The notes under the pieces are model-generated. The model did not search any database, had not been told where the DNA came from, and saw only the letters and a program-made list of their open reading frames with translations. From Alphaproteobacteria bacterium (GTDB lineage: Bacteria; Pseudomonadota; Alphaproteobacteria; Sphingomonadales; Emcibacteraceae), in NCBI GenBank assembly GCA_030428615.1, contig JAUIDN010000004.1, positions 120,343-184,342 on the forward strand: 64,000 bases of DNA, read 5' to 3'. Positions 28,153 to 36,512 of this stretch are shown here, one piece after another; position 1 is the stretch's first letter; the number at the start of each line of letters is the position of its first letter. Both the position numbers and the translations under genes were made by a program.

Positions 28153-28764
28153 ATGACTAAACGTACACAAGCCAAGTACAAGATCGACCGCCGTATGGGT
28201 GAAAACATTTGGGGTCGTCCAAAATCACCGGTAAATTCCCGCGAATACCGTCCCGGCCAGCATGGTCAGGGTCGTCGTGCTAAGCTTTCTGACTATGGTA
28301 TCCAGCTGATGGCCAAACAGAAACTTAAAGGCCATTATGGTGATATGACCGAAAAACAGTTTAAACGCATCTACAAGGAAGCGGTTCGCCGTAAAGGGGA
28401 TACAGGTCAGATTTTTGTCGGTCTTCTTGAAACCCGCCTTGATGCGGTTGTTTACCGTTCAAAATTCGTACCGACTATTTTCTCTGCCCGTCAGTTCGTA
28501 AACCACGGTCATGTGAAAGTGAACGGAAAAAAAGTGAACATCCCGAGCTACATGGTGAAAGTTGGTGATGTGATTGAGATTCGTGAAAAATCACGCCAAA
28601 TTCCGATGGTGATACAGGGCATGGAAAGCGCGGAACGCGATGTTCCAGACTATATCGAAGTTGATGGTCCAAAAGCGACTTACCTTCGTGTACCGACACT
28701 TGATGAAATCCCGTATCCGGTTGTGATGGAACCAAACCTTGTTGTGGAATTCTATTCACGCTAA
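28153..28764 (+). CDS. rpsD: 30S ribosomal protein S4
   Basis: The 203-residue primary 16S rRNA-binding protein nucleates small-subunit assembly. The start ([26 protein letters not shown]) is typical of alphaproteobacterial S4. The S4 RNA-binding domain spans about residues 95-160 ([34 protein letters not shown]). It has its own strong promoter, a roughly 100-base leader and a terminator, so it is a single-gene unit. Confidence 0.97.
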   Translation: MTKRTQAKYKIDRRMGENIWGRPKSPVNSREYRPGQHGQGRRAKLSDYGIQLMAKQKLKGHYGDMTEKQFKRIYKEAVRRKGDTGQIFVGLLETRLDAVVYRSKFVPTIFSARQFVNHGHVKVNGKKVNIPSYMVKVGDVIEIREKSRQIPMVIQGMESAERDVPDYIEVDGPKATYLRVPTLDEIPYPVVMEPNLVVEFYSR

Positions 28765-28784
28765 TCGCAAATTTTTTTTGCTAT

Positions 28785-28818
28785 AAAGCCGTCCTGATTA
28801 TTTTGGGGCGGTTTTTTT
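28785..28818 (+). terminator. Rho-independent terminator of rpsD
   Basis: AAAGCCGTCC pairs with GGGGCGGTTT through a 10-base loop and is followed by a run of seven T. The T-tract overlaps the stop codon of the convergent permease gene. Confidence 0.8.
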
Positions 28819-30154
28819 ATGGGTTCTTGGATAGGGCTTCTTTCAAGGTTTCTTTATTTGAAAATCTTCGCGTGAAAAAATATCCGATCGCGCCGGTCGC
28901 GACCGTTGCAACGCTAAAGGCGATTTCTTCCGTATTCTGAATTGTTAGATAGACAAGCGTTACCGCCGTAATAGAGATGAATATAATTGGCGGAAGCGGG
29001 TAGAGGGGGATTGAAAAACCTTCTTTGATTTTCCCCTTGTGCCTGCGCCGCAGGATAAAAACACCAAAAACAACAAGCAGTGAATTCAGCGCCATTGTCG
29101 CACCGGAAAAAATCAGAATGCTTTCAAAAGTCGCGGACCAAAGAAAAATAAGCGCCATGATTGATTGAAGCCATATGGCAGTGGATGGTATGCCGTTTTT
29201 ATTTTTCTTTCCCAGTCGCTGAAAGACGGAATAATCCTCACCAAGCACCTGAAGCACACGGGGGGCCGCCACGAGCATCGCGCTGACGGTTGAAATAAGA
29301 AGCAGGGACAATGATAGCCCCATAATGACCCCCCCAACATCACCGAAGGCATAAGTCGCTGATATATAGCCGATTTCCAGCTCACCTGCCATGGCGTCCA
29401 TCGGGGCGGTTGCCAGAAACACATAATTAAGAAGAAGATAACAAATCATTACTGCCGCTGTTCCCACCAGAAGCACCCGCGGCAATGATTTCTTCGGGTT
29501 TTCAAGCTCACTCGTCAGGTATGTGGCCGCGTTCCATCCGGTATAGGCATAGCCGACATAAATAAGCGATACCGCAAATGCGCCGCCCGTGAATAATGAA
29601 AGATCGGACGCTTGCGGTGCGTAATTGACATCCTGAAGCGTATCTGCGGAAAATAATGCGGCAACGGAAAAACCGAAAATCAAAAGAATTTTTCCGCTGG
29701 TGAAAAAATCCTGCAATCCGCCACTGTTTTTGTGGCTTGTTGAATGGACGGCAGTCATGGAAATAATCAGTACCGTCGCGAGTATTAATGGATTGAGTGC
29801 CGGAAAAACGGAACCAAGATATTCGCCGAATGTCATTGCGGCAAGCGCCGTTGGCGCCGCAAATCCGACCGTTGCGGAAATCCATCCCGATATAAACCCG
29901 GCTCCGGGATGATAAATTTCAGACAGAAAATTATATTCGCCGCCTGATCTGGGCAATTTTGAGCCAAGCTCCGCATAGCAAAGCGCACCGCAAAGCGCCA
30001 TGATACCGCCCAGCACCCAAAGCGCCATGATGACAAACCCGGACCGGATATCCGCAAGCTGAAACCCGAGGCTGGTGAAAATACCGGTCCCGATCATATT
30101 GGCAACTACAATCGCCATTGCCGTTGCTTCAGTGAATTTTTCCTTGATTGCCAC
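28817..30154 (-). CDS. APC-family amino acid permease
   Basis: The 445-residue protein has about 12 hydrophobic segments. The first contains ANMIGTGIFTSLGF, the unwound TM1 motif (GxGIF) that binds the amino-acid alpha-carboxylate in APC transporters. SGGEYNFLSEIYHPGAGFISGW also matches the family. It most resembles the bacterial LAT/AGT-like group; the substrate is not clear. It converges on rpsD and stands alone. Confidence 0.87.
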   Translation of the reverse strand: MAIKEKFTEATAMAIVVANMIGTGIFTSLGFQLADIRSGFVIMALWVLGGIMALCGALCYAELGSKLPRSGGEYNFLSEIYHPGAGFISGWISATVGFAAPTALAAMTFGEYLGSVFPALNPLILATVLIISMTAVHSTSHKNSGGLQDFFTSGKILLIFGFSVAALFSADTLQDVNYAPQASDLSLFTGGAFAVSLIYVGYAYTGWNAATYLTSELENPKKSLPRVLLVGTAAVMICYLLLNYVFLATAPMDAMAGELEIGYISATYAFGDVGGVIMGLSLSLLLISTVSAMLVAAPRVLQVLGEDYSVFQRLGKKNKNGIPSTAIWLQSIMALIFLWSATFESILIFSGATMALNSLLVVFGVFILRRRHKGKIKEGFSIPLYPLPPIIFISITAVTLVYLTIQNTEEIAFSVATVATGAIGYFFTRRFSNKETLKEALSKNP

Positions 30155-30310
30155 GGATTTCCTTAACTTAAACAGGCGCTTCCCACATTTGTGAGGTTAA
30201 ACCGTAGCACGGGCAAATATGGCGATCAAGCGGGCATTTGTACTTGCGCAGCAATCATAACTTGATAAGATAAAATTGAAAATTATCAGCCAGATAACTT
30301 GGAAGCAATC

Positions 30311-30730
30311 ATGGAACTTGTACTTGATACATTATTAAGCGGTTTTCCCTATTTCATATCCCATTTCGGTCTAACGCTTCTTATGCTTGGTGCGGGGGTT
30401 TATATCTATGAAAAGGTCACGCCGTATGATGAACTTGCGCTCGTACGCGAAGGCAACGTAGCCGCAGCCATTGCCCTGGCGGCGGCGATCCTTGGGCTTG
30501 CGATCCCGCTTGCGTCCTGCCTTGAGGGTAGTGTCAGCCTCTGGGATATATTCATTTGGGGATGGGTGATATTGATCATTCAGATTCTTGCCTTTTATTT
30601 TGCCAATCTTGTAATTGACGATCTTAAGGGGCGCATTCAACGTGGTGAGGTAGGGGCGGCAATTCTCCTTTTTGCGGGTAAAATATCAATTGGACTTTTA
30701 AACGCGGCAGCGATTTCAGACAAATTTTAA
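30311..30730 (+). CDS. DUF350 family membrane protein
   Basis: The 139-residue protein has four hydrophobic helices and the DUF350 pattern: VTPYDELALVREGNVAAAIALAAAILGLAIPLASCLEGS. The ATG at 30311 has GGAAG 5 bases upstream; a TTG at 30299 is an alternative. DUF350 proteins sit in the inner membrane and often accompany stress or glutathionylspermidine-related genes. The next gene (9 bases away) encodes a GST, so cotranscription is likely. The function is unknown. Confidence 0.82.
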   Translation: MELVLDTLLSGFPYFISHFGLTLLMLGAGVYIYEKVTPYDELALVREGNVAAAIALAAAILGLAIPLASCLEGSVSLWDIFIWGWVILIIQILAFYFANLVIDDLKGRIQRGEVGAAILLFAGKISIGLLNAAAISDKF

Positions 30731-30739
30731 GGATTTAAC

Positions 30740-31378
30740 ATGTTAAAAATATATGGTGCCAAAACATTTAACGCGGTCAAAGCGGTGCTCACCACCGAGG
30801 AATGCGGGATGGAATATGAATATATCAATATGGATTTTACCAAGGGGGACCATAAATCACCGGATTATATGAAAATTCACCCGCTTGGAAAAATTCCGGC
30901 GATGGAAGATGACGGCCACCCGATTTTTGAAAGCAATAATATGTGCCGTTATATCGCCAATAAATCGGGCAGGAAGCTTTATTCCGCTGACCCGCTTGAA
31001 GCCGCGCGAATTGATCAGATTGTTGATTTTATCGGCTATCATGTCGGCAAATGGATTTCGGTTTATTTTTTCCAGGAAATCGTAATGAAAAAATTCCGCG
31101 GTGCGGATCCGGACGCCGCTGCCATAGAGGAAGCGGCCGGTTTTCTGAAAGAACAGCTTCCCTATCTTGACGGATTATTAGCTGACCATAAATTCCTTTG
31201 CGGTAGAGACATTACCATTGCCGACACGGTTGCCTTTGCGATGTTTATGACCCACGAATATACGACATTTGATATTGTTGATTATGAAAATATTCGCCGC
31301 TGGTACGATATGATGAAGGTGCGGCCTTCCTATGCGGCGACGATGAAGCATTTTCCGGGCGGTTATAACTTTGATTAA
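30740..31378 (+). CDS. Glutathione S-transferase family protein
   Basis: The 212-residue protein has the two-domain GST architecture. The N-terminal thioredoxin-like domain has the cis-proline segment LGKIPAMEDDG and glutathione-contacting FESNNMCRYIA. The C-terminal helical domain has ITIADTVAFAMFM, which is the conserved N-capping box region. The start MLKIYGAKTFNAVKAVLTTEE is typical of phi/theta-like bacterial GSTs. It follows the DUF350 gene by 9 bases. The substrate is unknown. Confidence 0.88.
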   Translation: MLKIYGAKTFNAVKAVLTTEECGMEYEYINMDFTKGDHKSPDYMKIHPLGKIPAMEDDGHPIFESNNMCRYIANKSGRKLYSADPLEAARIDQIVDFIGYHVGKWISVYFFQEIVMKKFRGADPDAAAIEEAAGFLKEQLPYLDGLLADHKFLCGRDITIADTVAFAMFMTHEYTTFDIVDYENIRRWYDMMKVRPSYAATMKHFPGGYNFD

Positions 31379-31399
31379 AGCTAGAAATAAGACCGGGCG

Positions 31400-32275
31400 G
31401 TGAAAGCGCAATACCCGATATTACTGTTAATTATTATCATCGTCCTTGGCGAAATGGGTAAGGAAGATGACGAGGGGCGCCCGCGCCCGATTGCCAAAAT
31501 TGCTCCGCCGGCTTTGAAAGTAGCACCGCCGCTTCCAGATGCGGGGCCGGAAGGGAGCGGTCCCGTCGGCCCTGGCACCATTCGTGATGAAGTTATTGTC
31601 ATTGAAGACGAAGGAAAAAGGGGTCGTTCACAATATACCGGTACGGCATTTTCCATTGATGACCGCGGTCTGTGGATCACGGCGCGCCACGTGACACACG
31701 AATGTGATCAGCTTGTGCTTCTTCGACCGTTTAGAAGCCCGCTCCCCGTCACAGGGCTGGCCGAACATAATCGGGCTGATGTCGCGCTTTTACAAACCGA
31801 AGGGGGGTATGAAGCGCTTCATGTGAATTATCAGGCACCGCAATATAATCAGGAAGGGTTTCATTTCGGGTTTCCCCGCGGGGAACCGGGGGCAGTTTAT
31901 TCACGGCTGATCGGGCGAAAGACATTAAAATCGACCGGGAAACGGACATACCGGGAAACAATTCACGTCTGGGCGGAAAAAATCAGGGTGCCGGATACGG
32001 ATAAAAACCTGGGCGGGATCAGCGGCGGGCCGATTTTAAACAGAAACGGGGACGTTGTCGGTATCCACGTGGCGGGATCAATCCGGCGCGGGCGGTCATT
32101 TTCTTCATTACCGGACAATATATCCGACCTTGTGAATGAAAATGATCTGCGGCTTCAAACTGATGATATTTATGACATTGATCAGTCATCCCTAACCCCC
32201 ATTGCTTTTTCACGGGTCGGCGAAGACTTGCGTAAAGACCTCACCGTCGCCCAGGTTGTCTGCCGCACTAATTAA
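31400..32275 (+). CDS. Secreted or membrane-anchored trypsin-like serine protease
   Basis: The 291-residue protein begins with a short hydrophobic segment (YPILLLIIIIVLG), a signal peptide or anchor, then a proline-rich linker. The catalytic triad of a chymotrypsin-fold protease is visible: His in ITARHVTHEC, Asp in NRADVALLQ and Ser in GGISGGPIL. Without a PDZ domain it is a minimal HtrA-like or single-domain protease of the envelope. The start is a GTG with only a weak ribosome site. It follows the GST gene by 21 bases. Confidence 0.83.
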   Translation: MKAQYPILLLIIIIVLGEMGKEDDEGRPRPIAKIAPPALKVAPPLPDAGPEGSGPVGPGTIRDEVIVIEDEGKRGRSQYTGTAFSIDDRGLWITARHVTHECDQLVLLRPFRSPLPVTGLAEHNRADVALLQTEGGYEALHVNYQAPQYNQEGFHFGFPRGEPGAVYSRLIGRKTLKSTGKRTYRETIHVWAEKIRVPDTDKNLGGISGGPILNRNGDVVGIHVAGSIRRGRSFSSLPDNISDLVNENDLRLQTDDIYDIDQSSLTPIAFSRVGEDLRKDLTVAQVVCRTN

Positions 32276-32327
32276 TGACTTCGGAGTACGTTCGGCGACT
32301 GTTGTTGATCCATAGCGGACAATCAAA

Positions 32328-34175
32328 TTATTCTTTTTCACAGATAAAGTCCTGATCTGAGACCGAATGACAATAATCGGGCCAGCCGTTAGTCCGCCAA
32401 TATGAGGGCATTCCATATCTTTTGCGAATTTCGTTAAACCTTAAGGTGTTTTGGATAGGTCCAAATACAGGTACCCAATGATTGGCAAGTGCGTCATGAT
32501 TTACATTCTCAATATCTAAGCTTGCTTCTTTTTCAAGAAAGCTTAATGCCAATTCATAGTTTTCAATTTTTGCGGCTAACGCGGCATAGACAATCCCTGC
32601 AAAAATATTTTCCGAGTTTATTTGCTGAGGGTTCTCCTGAAAATAATTGTCAGCGGATATAAGATAAGTGTTCAAGGTGTCAGCGTCAGCAATGGTATCA
32701 ACCAGTTTAGAATTGAAAAATATTGCGTCAGAGGATTTATTATGCAGTAAAAGCTGTCTTAACAATTCCTGAGTTGTTACAGAATCATCATCTTTTATTC
32801 CGTGAACCAATCTCACGCCATATGGAAAATGTGAAGTGTTTCCCGCTAACTCAATGCTTTTATCAAAATAAGACAAGCCTTCTTCAAAACGGTTCAAGTT
32901 GTACAGAACCACCCCTGATCCAAGATTGTAAATAGTTCCGAGTGGATCTAAAATAACGGATTTTTCAGTATAGGCCAAAGCATCTGAAAATTTACCTGTT
33001 CTTAATAATAACTGACTGTATTGTGCTCGTGCTTCAGTATTCTGCGGATCATATTCAAGAGCCATAAGATATTGTTCTTCTGCTTCTTTCCAATGATATT
33101 TATCTTTCAAAATATCCCCTAATGCTCCGTGTGCAAAACTGGATGTAGGATCAATTTCAAGTGCACGGCGCGCGGCTTCCTCACCCAAATACATGCCAAC
33201 CAAAGTGGTTTCCACTTCGTGATAATAATACGCGAGCGTGTGGGCCTGGGCGAGTAATCCCCATGAAGATGCATAATTTGGATCAAGTTTTGTTGCCTCA
33301 TCCAGCAAAAGTAAAGCCCTTTGTAAATTGTCTGGGCCTCTGCGGGACATTAGAACCTTACTTTCCAAATAAAGGTCATAGACTTTCATGTTGTCAGTTT
33401 GATTGAGAACCAGAGTGGGGGTCGTTTCAATATCCAGTTTTATCGCCAGATTGTCTGAAACCGCATTTGCAATCTCTTCCTGAACAACAAAAACGTCTCT
33501 TAAAAACCTGTCAAAAGTTTCTGACCAGATATTAAATCCGTCTTCAGTTCTGGTTAGTTGTACTGAAATCCGCAGTCTGTTCTCCTGTTTTCTAACCGAA
33601 CCCTCAAGGATATGTGTTACACCCAATGTTTCACCAATCACTTGTAAATCCTGTAATTGTCCTCTAAATGAAAATGATGAAGTCCGACCAGAAACTTTAA
33701 GTTCAGGTATTCTGGACAGCACGGATATAAGCTCTTCAGACAAACCATCAGCAAAATATTGGCCATTATCATCTTCTGACATATTCAGGAAAGGTAAGAC
33801 GGCTACTGATTTACTGTTTACGACAATTTCCGGTTTTGAATTGCGGTCAAACAACAAAAATACAACAGCAACGGTGAGTAACCCGATAATGGCATAGTTC
33901 ATTCTTTGACCCGTTGTTGAACGGATACTGTTTTCAACTTCCACTTCTTTTGTGGGCTTAAGCCCTTCTGGTGTTAACTCGTAAGCCCACGCGAAGAAGA
34001 GGGCAAAGGGAAAACCGATAATCCCTATATACACGACAATGCTATTTAAGGCTTCTGGAAGATTTAGTGCTGGGACGATTACATCTGTAATTTGTACCAC
34101 TACCCATCCTAACGCAAGATAAGCCGCTGCAACCTTGAAAATGTTCCTGCGTTTCAATTCTGTCAGATAATTCAA
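32328..34175 (-). CDS. Membrane FlgO/TolB-N-like and TPR repeat protein
   Basis: The 615-residue protein starts MNYLTELKRRNIFKVAAAYLALGWVVVQ, a widespread N-terminal module with two membrane helices that also caps adenylate cyclases and TPR regulators. A third helix (about residues 93-113) leads to a FlgO-like segment (SVAVLPFLNMSEDDNGQYFADGLSEELIS), then several TPR units with a WGLLAQAHTLAYYY type of repeat. No cyclase or winged-helix output domain is present. The TTG at 34175 has GAAGGG 6 bases upstream; an in-frame TTG lies at 34190. It is AT-rich relative to its neighbours. The function is unknown. Confidence 0.78.
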   Translation of the reverse strand: MNYLTELKRRNIFKVAAAYLALGWVVVQITDVIVPALNLPEALNSIVVYIGIIGFPFALFFAWAYELTPEGLKPTKEVEVENSIRSTTGQRMNYAIIGLLTVAVVFLLFDRNSKPEIVVNSKSVAVLPFLNMSEDDNGQYFADGLSEELISVLSRIPELKVSGRTSSFSFRGQLQDLQVIGETLGVTHILEGSVRKQENRLRISVQLTRTEDGFNIWSETFDRFLRDVFVVQEEIANAVSDNLAIKLDIETTPTLVLNQTDNMKVYDLYLESKVLMSRRGPDNLQRALLLLDEATKLDPNYASSWGLLAQAHTLAYYYHEVETTLVGMYLGEEAARRALEIDPTSSFAHGALGDILKDKYHWKEAEEQYLMALEYDPQNTEARAQYSQLLLRTGKFSDALAYTEKSVILDPLGTIYNLGSGVVLYNLNRFEEGLSYFDKSIELAGNTSHFPYGVRLVHGIKDDDSVTTQELLRQLLLHNKSSDAIFFNSKLVDTIADADTLNTYLISADNYFQENPQQINSENIFAGIVYAALAAKIENYELALSFLEKEASLDIENVNHDALANHWVPVFGPIQNTLRFNEIRKRYGMPSYWRTNGWPDYCHSVSDQDFICEKE

Positions 34176-34328
34176 TCCACACCCTTCCAACTAGTTGAAA
34201 GTATCTTAGCACCAAACGTTGGAAAGGGAAATGTTCGAAAAATCGCAGGTAACCGAATGCCCGCTTTGAGATAGAAGCAGTCGGTCCAGTTAATTGACAG
34301 ATAGATTATGGATAGGCATAGTTACCCA

Positions 34329-34736
34329 ATGAAATATTCTGTTTCGATTGATGTTCCGGATTTGGAAAGTGGTATTCGTTTTTATGCCGCTGCCTTCGGG
34401 TTTTCTGAAAGTAGCCGACCGGTTGAAAGTTATGCCATCCTGAAAAAGGATGATGCGGAAATCGGTATCATTGAAAAGAAGGCGGGGACAAGTCCGGCGA
34501 AAGATTGCGGTGATGTGCGCCGTTACGAGCGGCACTGGACCCCGGTCCATATTGACTTTTATGTGGATGATTTTGAAAAGACATTAAATGCCGCGATCAA
34601 GGCGGGCGCAAAATGCGAACAGGAATTCGAAGGGGGCAAGCACCCGCCCGTGGCATTTTGTAGTGATCCTTTTGGTAATGGATTCTGCATCATCGGACGC
34701 CGATTGAGCAAAAAGGCGCCGGGAAAAGCGCCTTAA
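34329..34736 (+). CDS. VOC-superfamily (glyoxalase/bleomycin-resistance-like) protein
   Basis: The 135-residue protein has the paired beta-alpha-beta-beta-beta units of the VOC fold: KYSVSIDVPDLESGIRFYAAAFGF in the first half and VHIDFYVDDFEKTLNAAIKAGAKCEQEF in the second, ending in FCSDPFGNGFCIIGR. An ATG at 34308 in frame would add seven residues; homology favours 34329, though neither has a clear ribosome site. The last codons double as a terminator stem. Metal binding and substrate are not resolved. Confidence 0.82.
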   Translation: MKYSVSIDVPDLESGIRFYAAAFGFSESSRPVESYAILKKDDAEIGIIEKKAGTSPAKDCGDVRRYERHWTPVHIDFYVDDFEKTLNAAIKAGAKCEQEFEGGKHPPVAFCSDPFGNGFCIIGRRLSKKAPGKAP

Positions 34737-34741
34737 TTTTA
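34711..34741 (+). terminator. Hairpin at the end of the VOC gene
   Basis: AAGGCGC (34713-34719) pairs with GCGCCTT (34728-34734) and is followed by AATTTT. The stem overlaps the last codons and the stop of the VOC gene. The same stem occurs at 35859-35884, downstream of grxD. Confidence 0.6.
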
Positions 34742-34760
34742 ATCAGTCATTTGGGATGAT

Positions 34761-34800
34761 TTAGTTCTTCGGCTCGATCCCAACGCTTTCAAAATGAGCA
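34761..34800 (-). pseudogene. Duplicated 3' tail of a monothiol glutaredoxin gene
   Basis: On the minus strand this segment reads AHFESVGIEPKN and a stop codon, the same C-terminus as grxD (35908-36240). Over about 40 bases the only differences within the shared coding part are three synonymous third-position changes. Upstream on the minus strand the glutaredoxin sequence stops abruptly; the frame continues as unrelated sequence (about 35 codons from KRDPERVN) without a start codon. The nearby hairpin is also duplicated at nearly the same spacing. Confidence 0.6.
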
Positions 34801-34891
34801 AACTTGTCATCATTCTGTTTTTCTTTTTTCCGGCAGTGGTTCACGCGCTCTGGATCGCGCTTAGTGATAGAAAAGGCTAAGAATCATATTC

Positions 34892-35686
34892 TTAGAACAA
34901 TTTTAGAGCTTCGGTAGCCTGTTTATTGCCGTTATCACTGGACTGTTGAAACCAGAATCTTGCCAAATTATCATTTCGTTCAACCCCCCATCCATTTCCA
35001 AAAATAACTCCAAGCCCATATTGACCGTGGGCGCTGCCCTGAACGGCGGCATTTGTATACCACATCAGCGCATCCTGATAGGATTGATCCAATCCATCTT
35101 GCCCACTAATATATAACTCACCTAGCATAGCCTGAGAATCACGGTCTCCTTTTTCTTCAAGATATTTCCAGGAATCAATCGCTTCAGCGACTTTTCCATC
35201 GCGGTAAAGCTCAGCAACCATTAAAAATGCGTTGCTTTTTTCCTGTCCATTCTGACTGTTGTCCTTAATGAGAGTACTTAACTGGCTTATGGCATATTTG
35301 CTGTTTTTTGAAATGGCTTTAAGATAAAGCAAAATAGCCTTATTCATGTCCTGCTTGACGCCTTTACCATTTTGGTAAAGTTCCGCTAAATTAGCCTGAG
35401 CATCCTCGTCGCCTTGATCCGCTGCCTTTTCGTACCAAAGGGCCGCATTTTCATATGATTTGTCAATGCCGTACCCATTTTCATAGATAATGCCCATAAA
35501 ATATTGGGACGTTGGATCATTATTAGTTGCCAATGGCTGGAAAATTTCCAGTGCCTTTTGATAATCTTCTGCCTTAAAAGCATCCATCCCGTCTTGCACG
35601 GATCCCTGTGCAAAGCCCGAGATTGTCATGGTCACACTAAAAAACAATGGCAAGAGTATCAATTTTGCAATTTTGTAAATTCTCAT
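34892..35686 (-). CDS. Secreted Sel1-like repeat protein
   Basis: The 264-residue protein has a signal peptide (cleavage near SGFAQ) followed by Sel1-like repeats of about 36 residues: AADQGDEDAQANLAELYQNGKGV, EKGDRDSQAMLGELYISGQDG, AAVQGSAHGQYGLGVIFGNGWGV and a last unit NGNKQATEALKLF. Such solenoids mediate protein-protein contacts in the periplasm. It lies between two copies of a grxD-tail/hairpin segment, suggesting that the gene was inserted there. The specific role is unknown. Confidence 0.83.
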   Translation of the reverse strand: MRIYKIAKLILLPLFFSVTMTISGFAQGSVQDGMDAFKAEDYQKALEIFQPLATNNDPTSQYFMGIIYENGYGIDKSYENAALWYEKAADQGDEDAQANLAELYQNGKGVKQDMNKAILLYLKAISKNSKYAISQLSTLIKDNSQNGQEKSNAFLMVAELYRDGKVAEAIDSWKYLEEKGDRDSQAMLGELYISGQDGLDQSYQDALMWYTNAAVQGSAHGQYGLGVIFGNGWGVERNDNLARFWFQQSSDNGNKQATEALKLF

Positions 35687-35705
35687 TTGAATTGGCCTTA
35701 ATAAA

Positions 35706-35725
35706 GTTAGAAAAAATTTTCTAAC
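35706..35725. repeat. Perfect inverted repeat upstream of the Sel1 gene
   Basis: GTTAGAAAA and TTTTCTAAC form a 9-bp stem separated by two A. It lies just upstream of the Sel1-protein start and could be an operator or a read-through terminator. Confidence 0.45.
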
Positions 35726-35751
35726 ACCGTATCTACTCTTTTAAGTCATGG

Positions 35752-35773
35752 ATATCCCCTGAACGGGGGATAT
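35752..35773. repeat. Perfect inverted repeat ATATCCCC/GGGGATAT
   Basis: An 8-bp perfect stem with a 6-base loop lies in the 220-base gap between the Sel1 gene and grxD. No T-tract follows, so a regulatory or element-end role is as likely as termination. Confidence 0.4.
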
Positions 35774-35858
35774 AGTCATCACGGTTCTGGGAGTATTACG
35801 CCGGGTAATTGAGACTGTTTACAAGTATCGGGGAATGGACTTAAAATCCTGCTACCAA

Positions 35859-35884
35859 AAAAGGCGCCCGAATGAGCGCCTTTT
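35859..35884 (-). terminator. Bidirectional-type terminator downstream of grxD
   Basis: AAAAGGCGC pairs with GCGCCTTTT around an 8-base loop. On the minus strand it follows the grxD stop by 23 bases and ends in a T-run. It closes the pur-bolA-grxD operon. Confidence 0.65.
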
Positions 35885-35907
35885 GAATTTGACCATTTCT
35901 AAAAATC

Positions 35908-36240
35908 TTAGTTCTTCGGTTCGATCCCGACGCTTTCAAAATGGGCAACAAGTTCACCATTCGCGGCCATTTCGCGGATAATGTCGCAACCGCCAAGGAA
36001 TTCACCCTTCACATAAAGCTGAGGGATGGTCGGCCAGTCGGAATATTGTTTGATTCCTTCCCGAAGGCTTTCGTCCTGAAGTACGTTATGCGTTTGATAA
36101 TCAACATTAAAATAATTGAGTATTTCCACAACCGTGGCTGAAAAGCCGCACTGCGGGAACATGGCGTCACCCTTCATGTAAAGGACGATGTCGTTGCTTT
36201 CCACGTCGTTTTTTATGCGGTCAAATACTGGATTTGTCAT
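35908..36240 (-). CDS. grxD: Monothiol glutaredoxin (Grx4 family)
   Basis: The 110-residue protein carries the CGFS active site (FPQCGFSATVVEIL) and the glutathione-binding YSDWPTIPQLYVKGEFLGGCDI, diagnostic for class II monothiol glutaredoxins. These bind a 2Fe-2S cluster together with BolA proteins, and the bolA-like gene lies 29 bases upstream, supporting a functional pair. It is the last gene of the minus-strand pur block, and a terminator follows. A copy of its last codons occurs at 34761-34800. Confidence 0.95.
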   Translation of the reverse strand: MTNPVFDRIKNDVESNDIVLYMKGDAMFPQCGFSATVVEILNYFNVDYQTHNVLQDESLREGIKQYSDWPTIPQLYVKGEFLGGCDIIREMAANGELVAHFESVGIEPKN

Positions 36241-36269
36241 GATTTATTCCTGATAAGTTAATTTTATTG

Positions 36270-36503
36270 CTATTCCGGCGCTGATGTCTGAAGCGAGAGC
36301 GCATGTAGCTCCTCTCCGACTTTTCCTTTTAACGCCTTATAGACCATTTGATGTTGTTGTACCCTGTTTTTTCCAACAAACTGTTCTGACACCACATGTG
36401 CGGCAAACTGGCTGCCGTCGCCACGCATATCCTGAACCTGAACCTGGGCATCCGGTAGGATTTCCAAAATCATGTTCTTAATTTCTGCGGCTTCTAATGC
36501 CAT
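36270..36503 (-). CDS. BolA family protein (IbaG/BolA2-like)
   Basis: The 77-residue protein matches the BolA fold (alpha-beta-beta-alpha-alpha-beta) with the signature GDGSQFAAHVVSEQFVGKNRVQQHQMVYKALKG. The histidines in AAHVV and QQHQMVY are in the positions that can ligate an Fe-S cluster shared with a monothiol glutaredoxin. It sits between purL and grxD, the common alphaproteobacterial arrangement, and probably helps in iron-sulfur trafficking. Confidence 0.92.
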   Translation of the reverse strand: MALEAAEIKNMILEILPDAQVQVQDMRGDGSQFAAHVVSEQFVGKNRVQQHQMVYKALKGKVGEELHALSLQTSAPE

Positions 36504-36512
36504 TGATTTCTC

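Noticed and set aside
35837..35849. GGACTTAAAATCC, identical to the anticodon arm of a tRNA-Leu(UAA)
   Set aside because: No acceptor stem, D-arm or T-arm can be built around it, so it is not a tRNA gene. A tRNA-derived attachment remnant is possible but 13 bases are too few to claim it.
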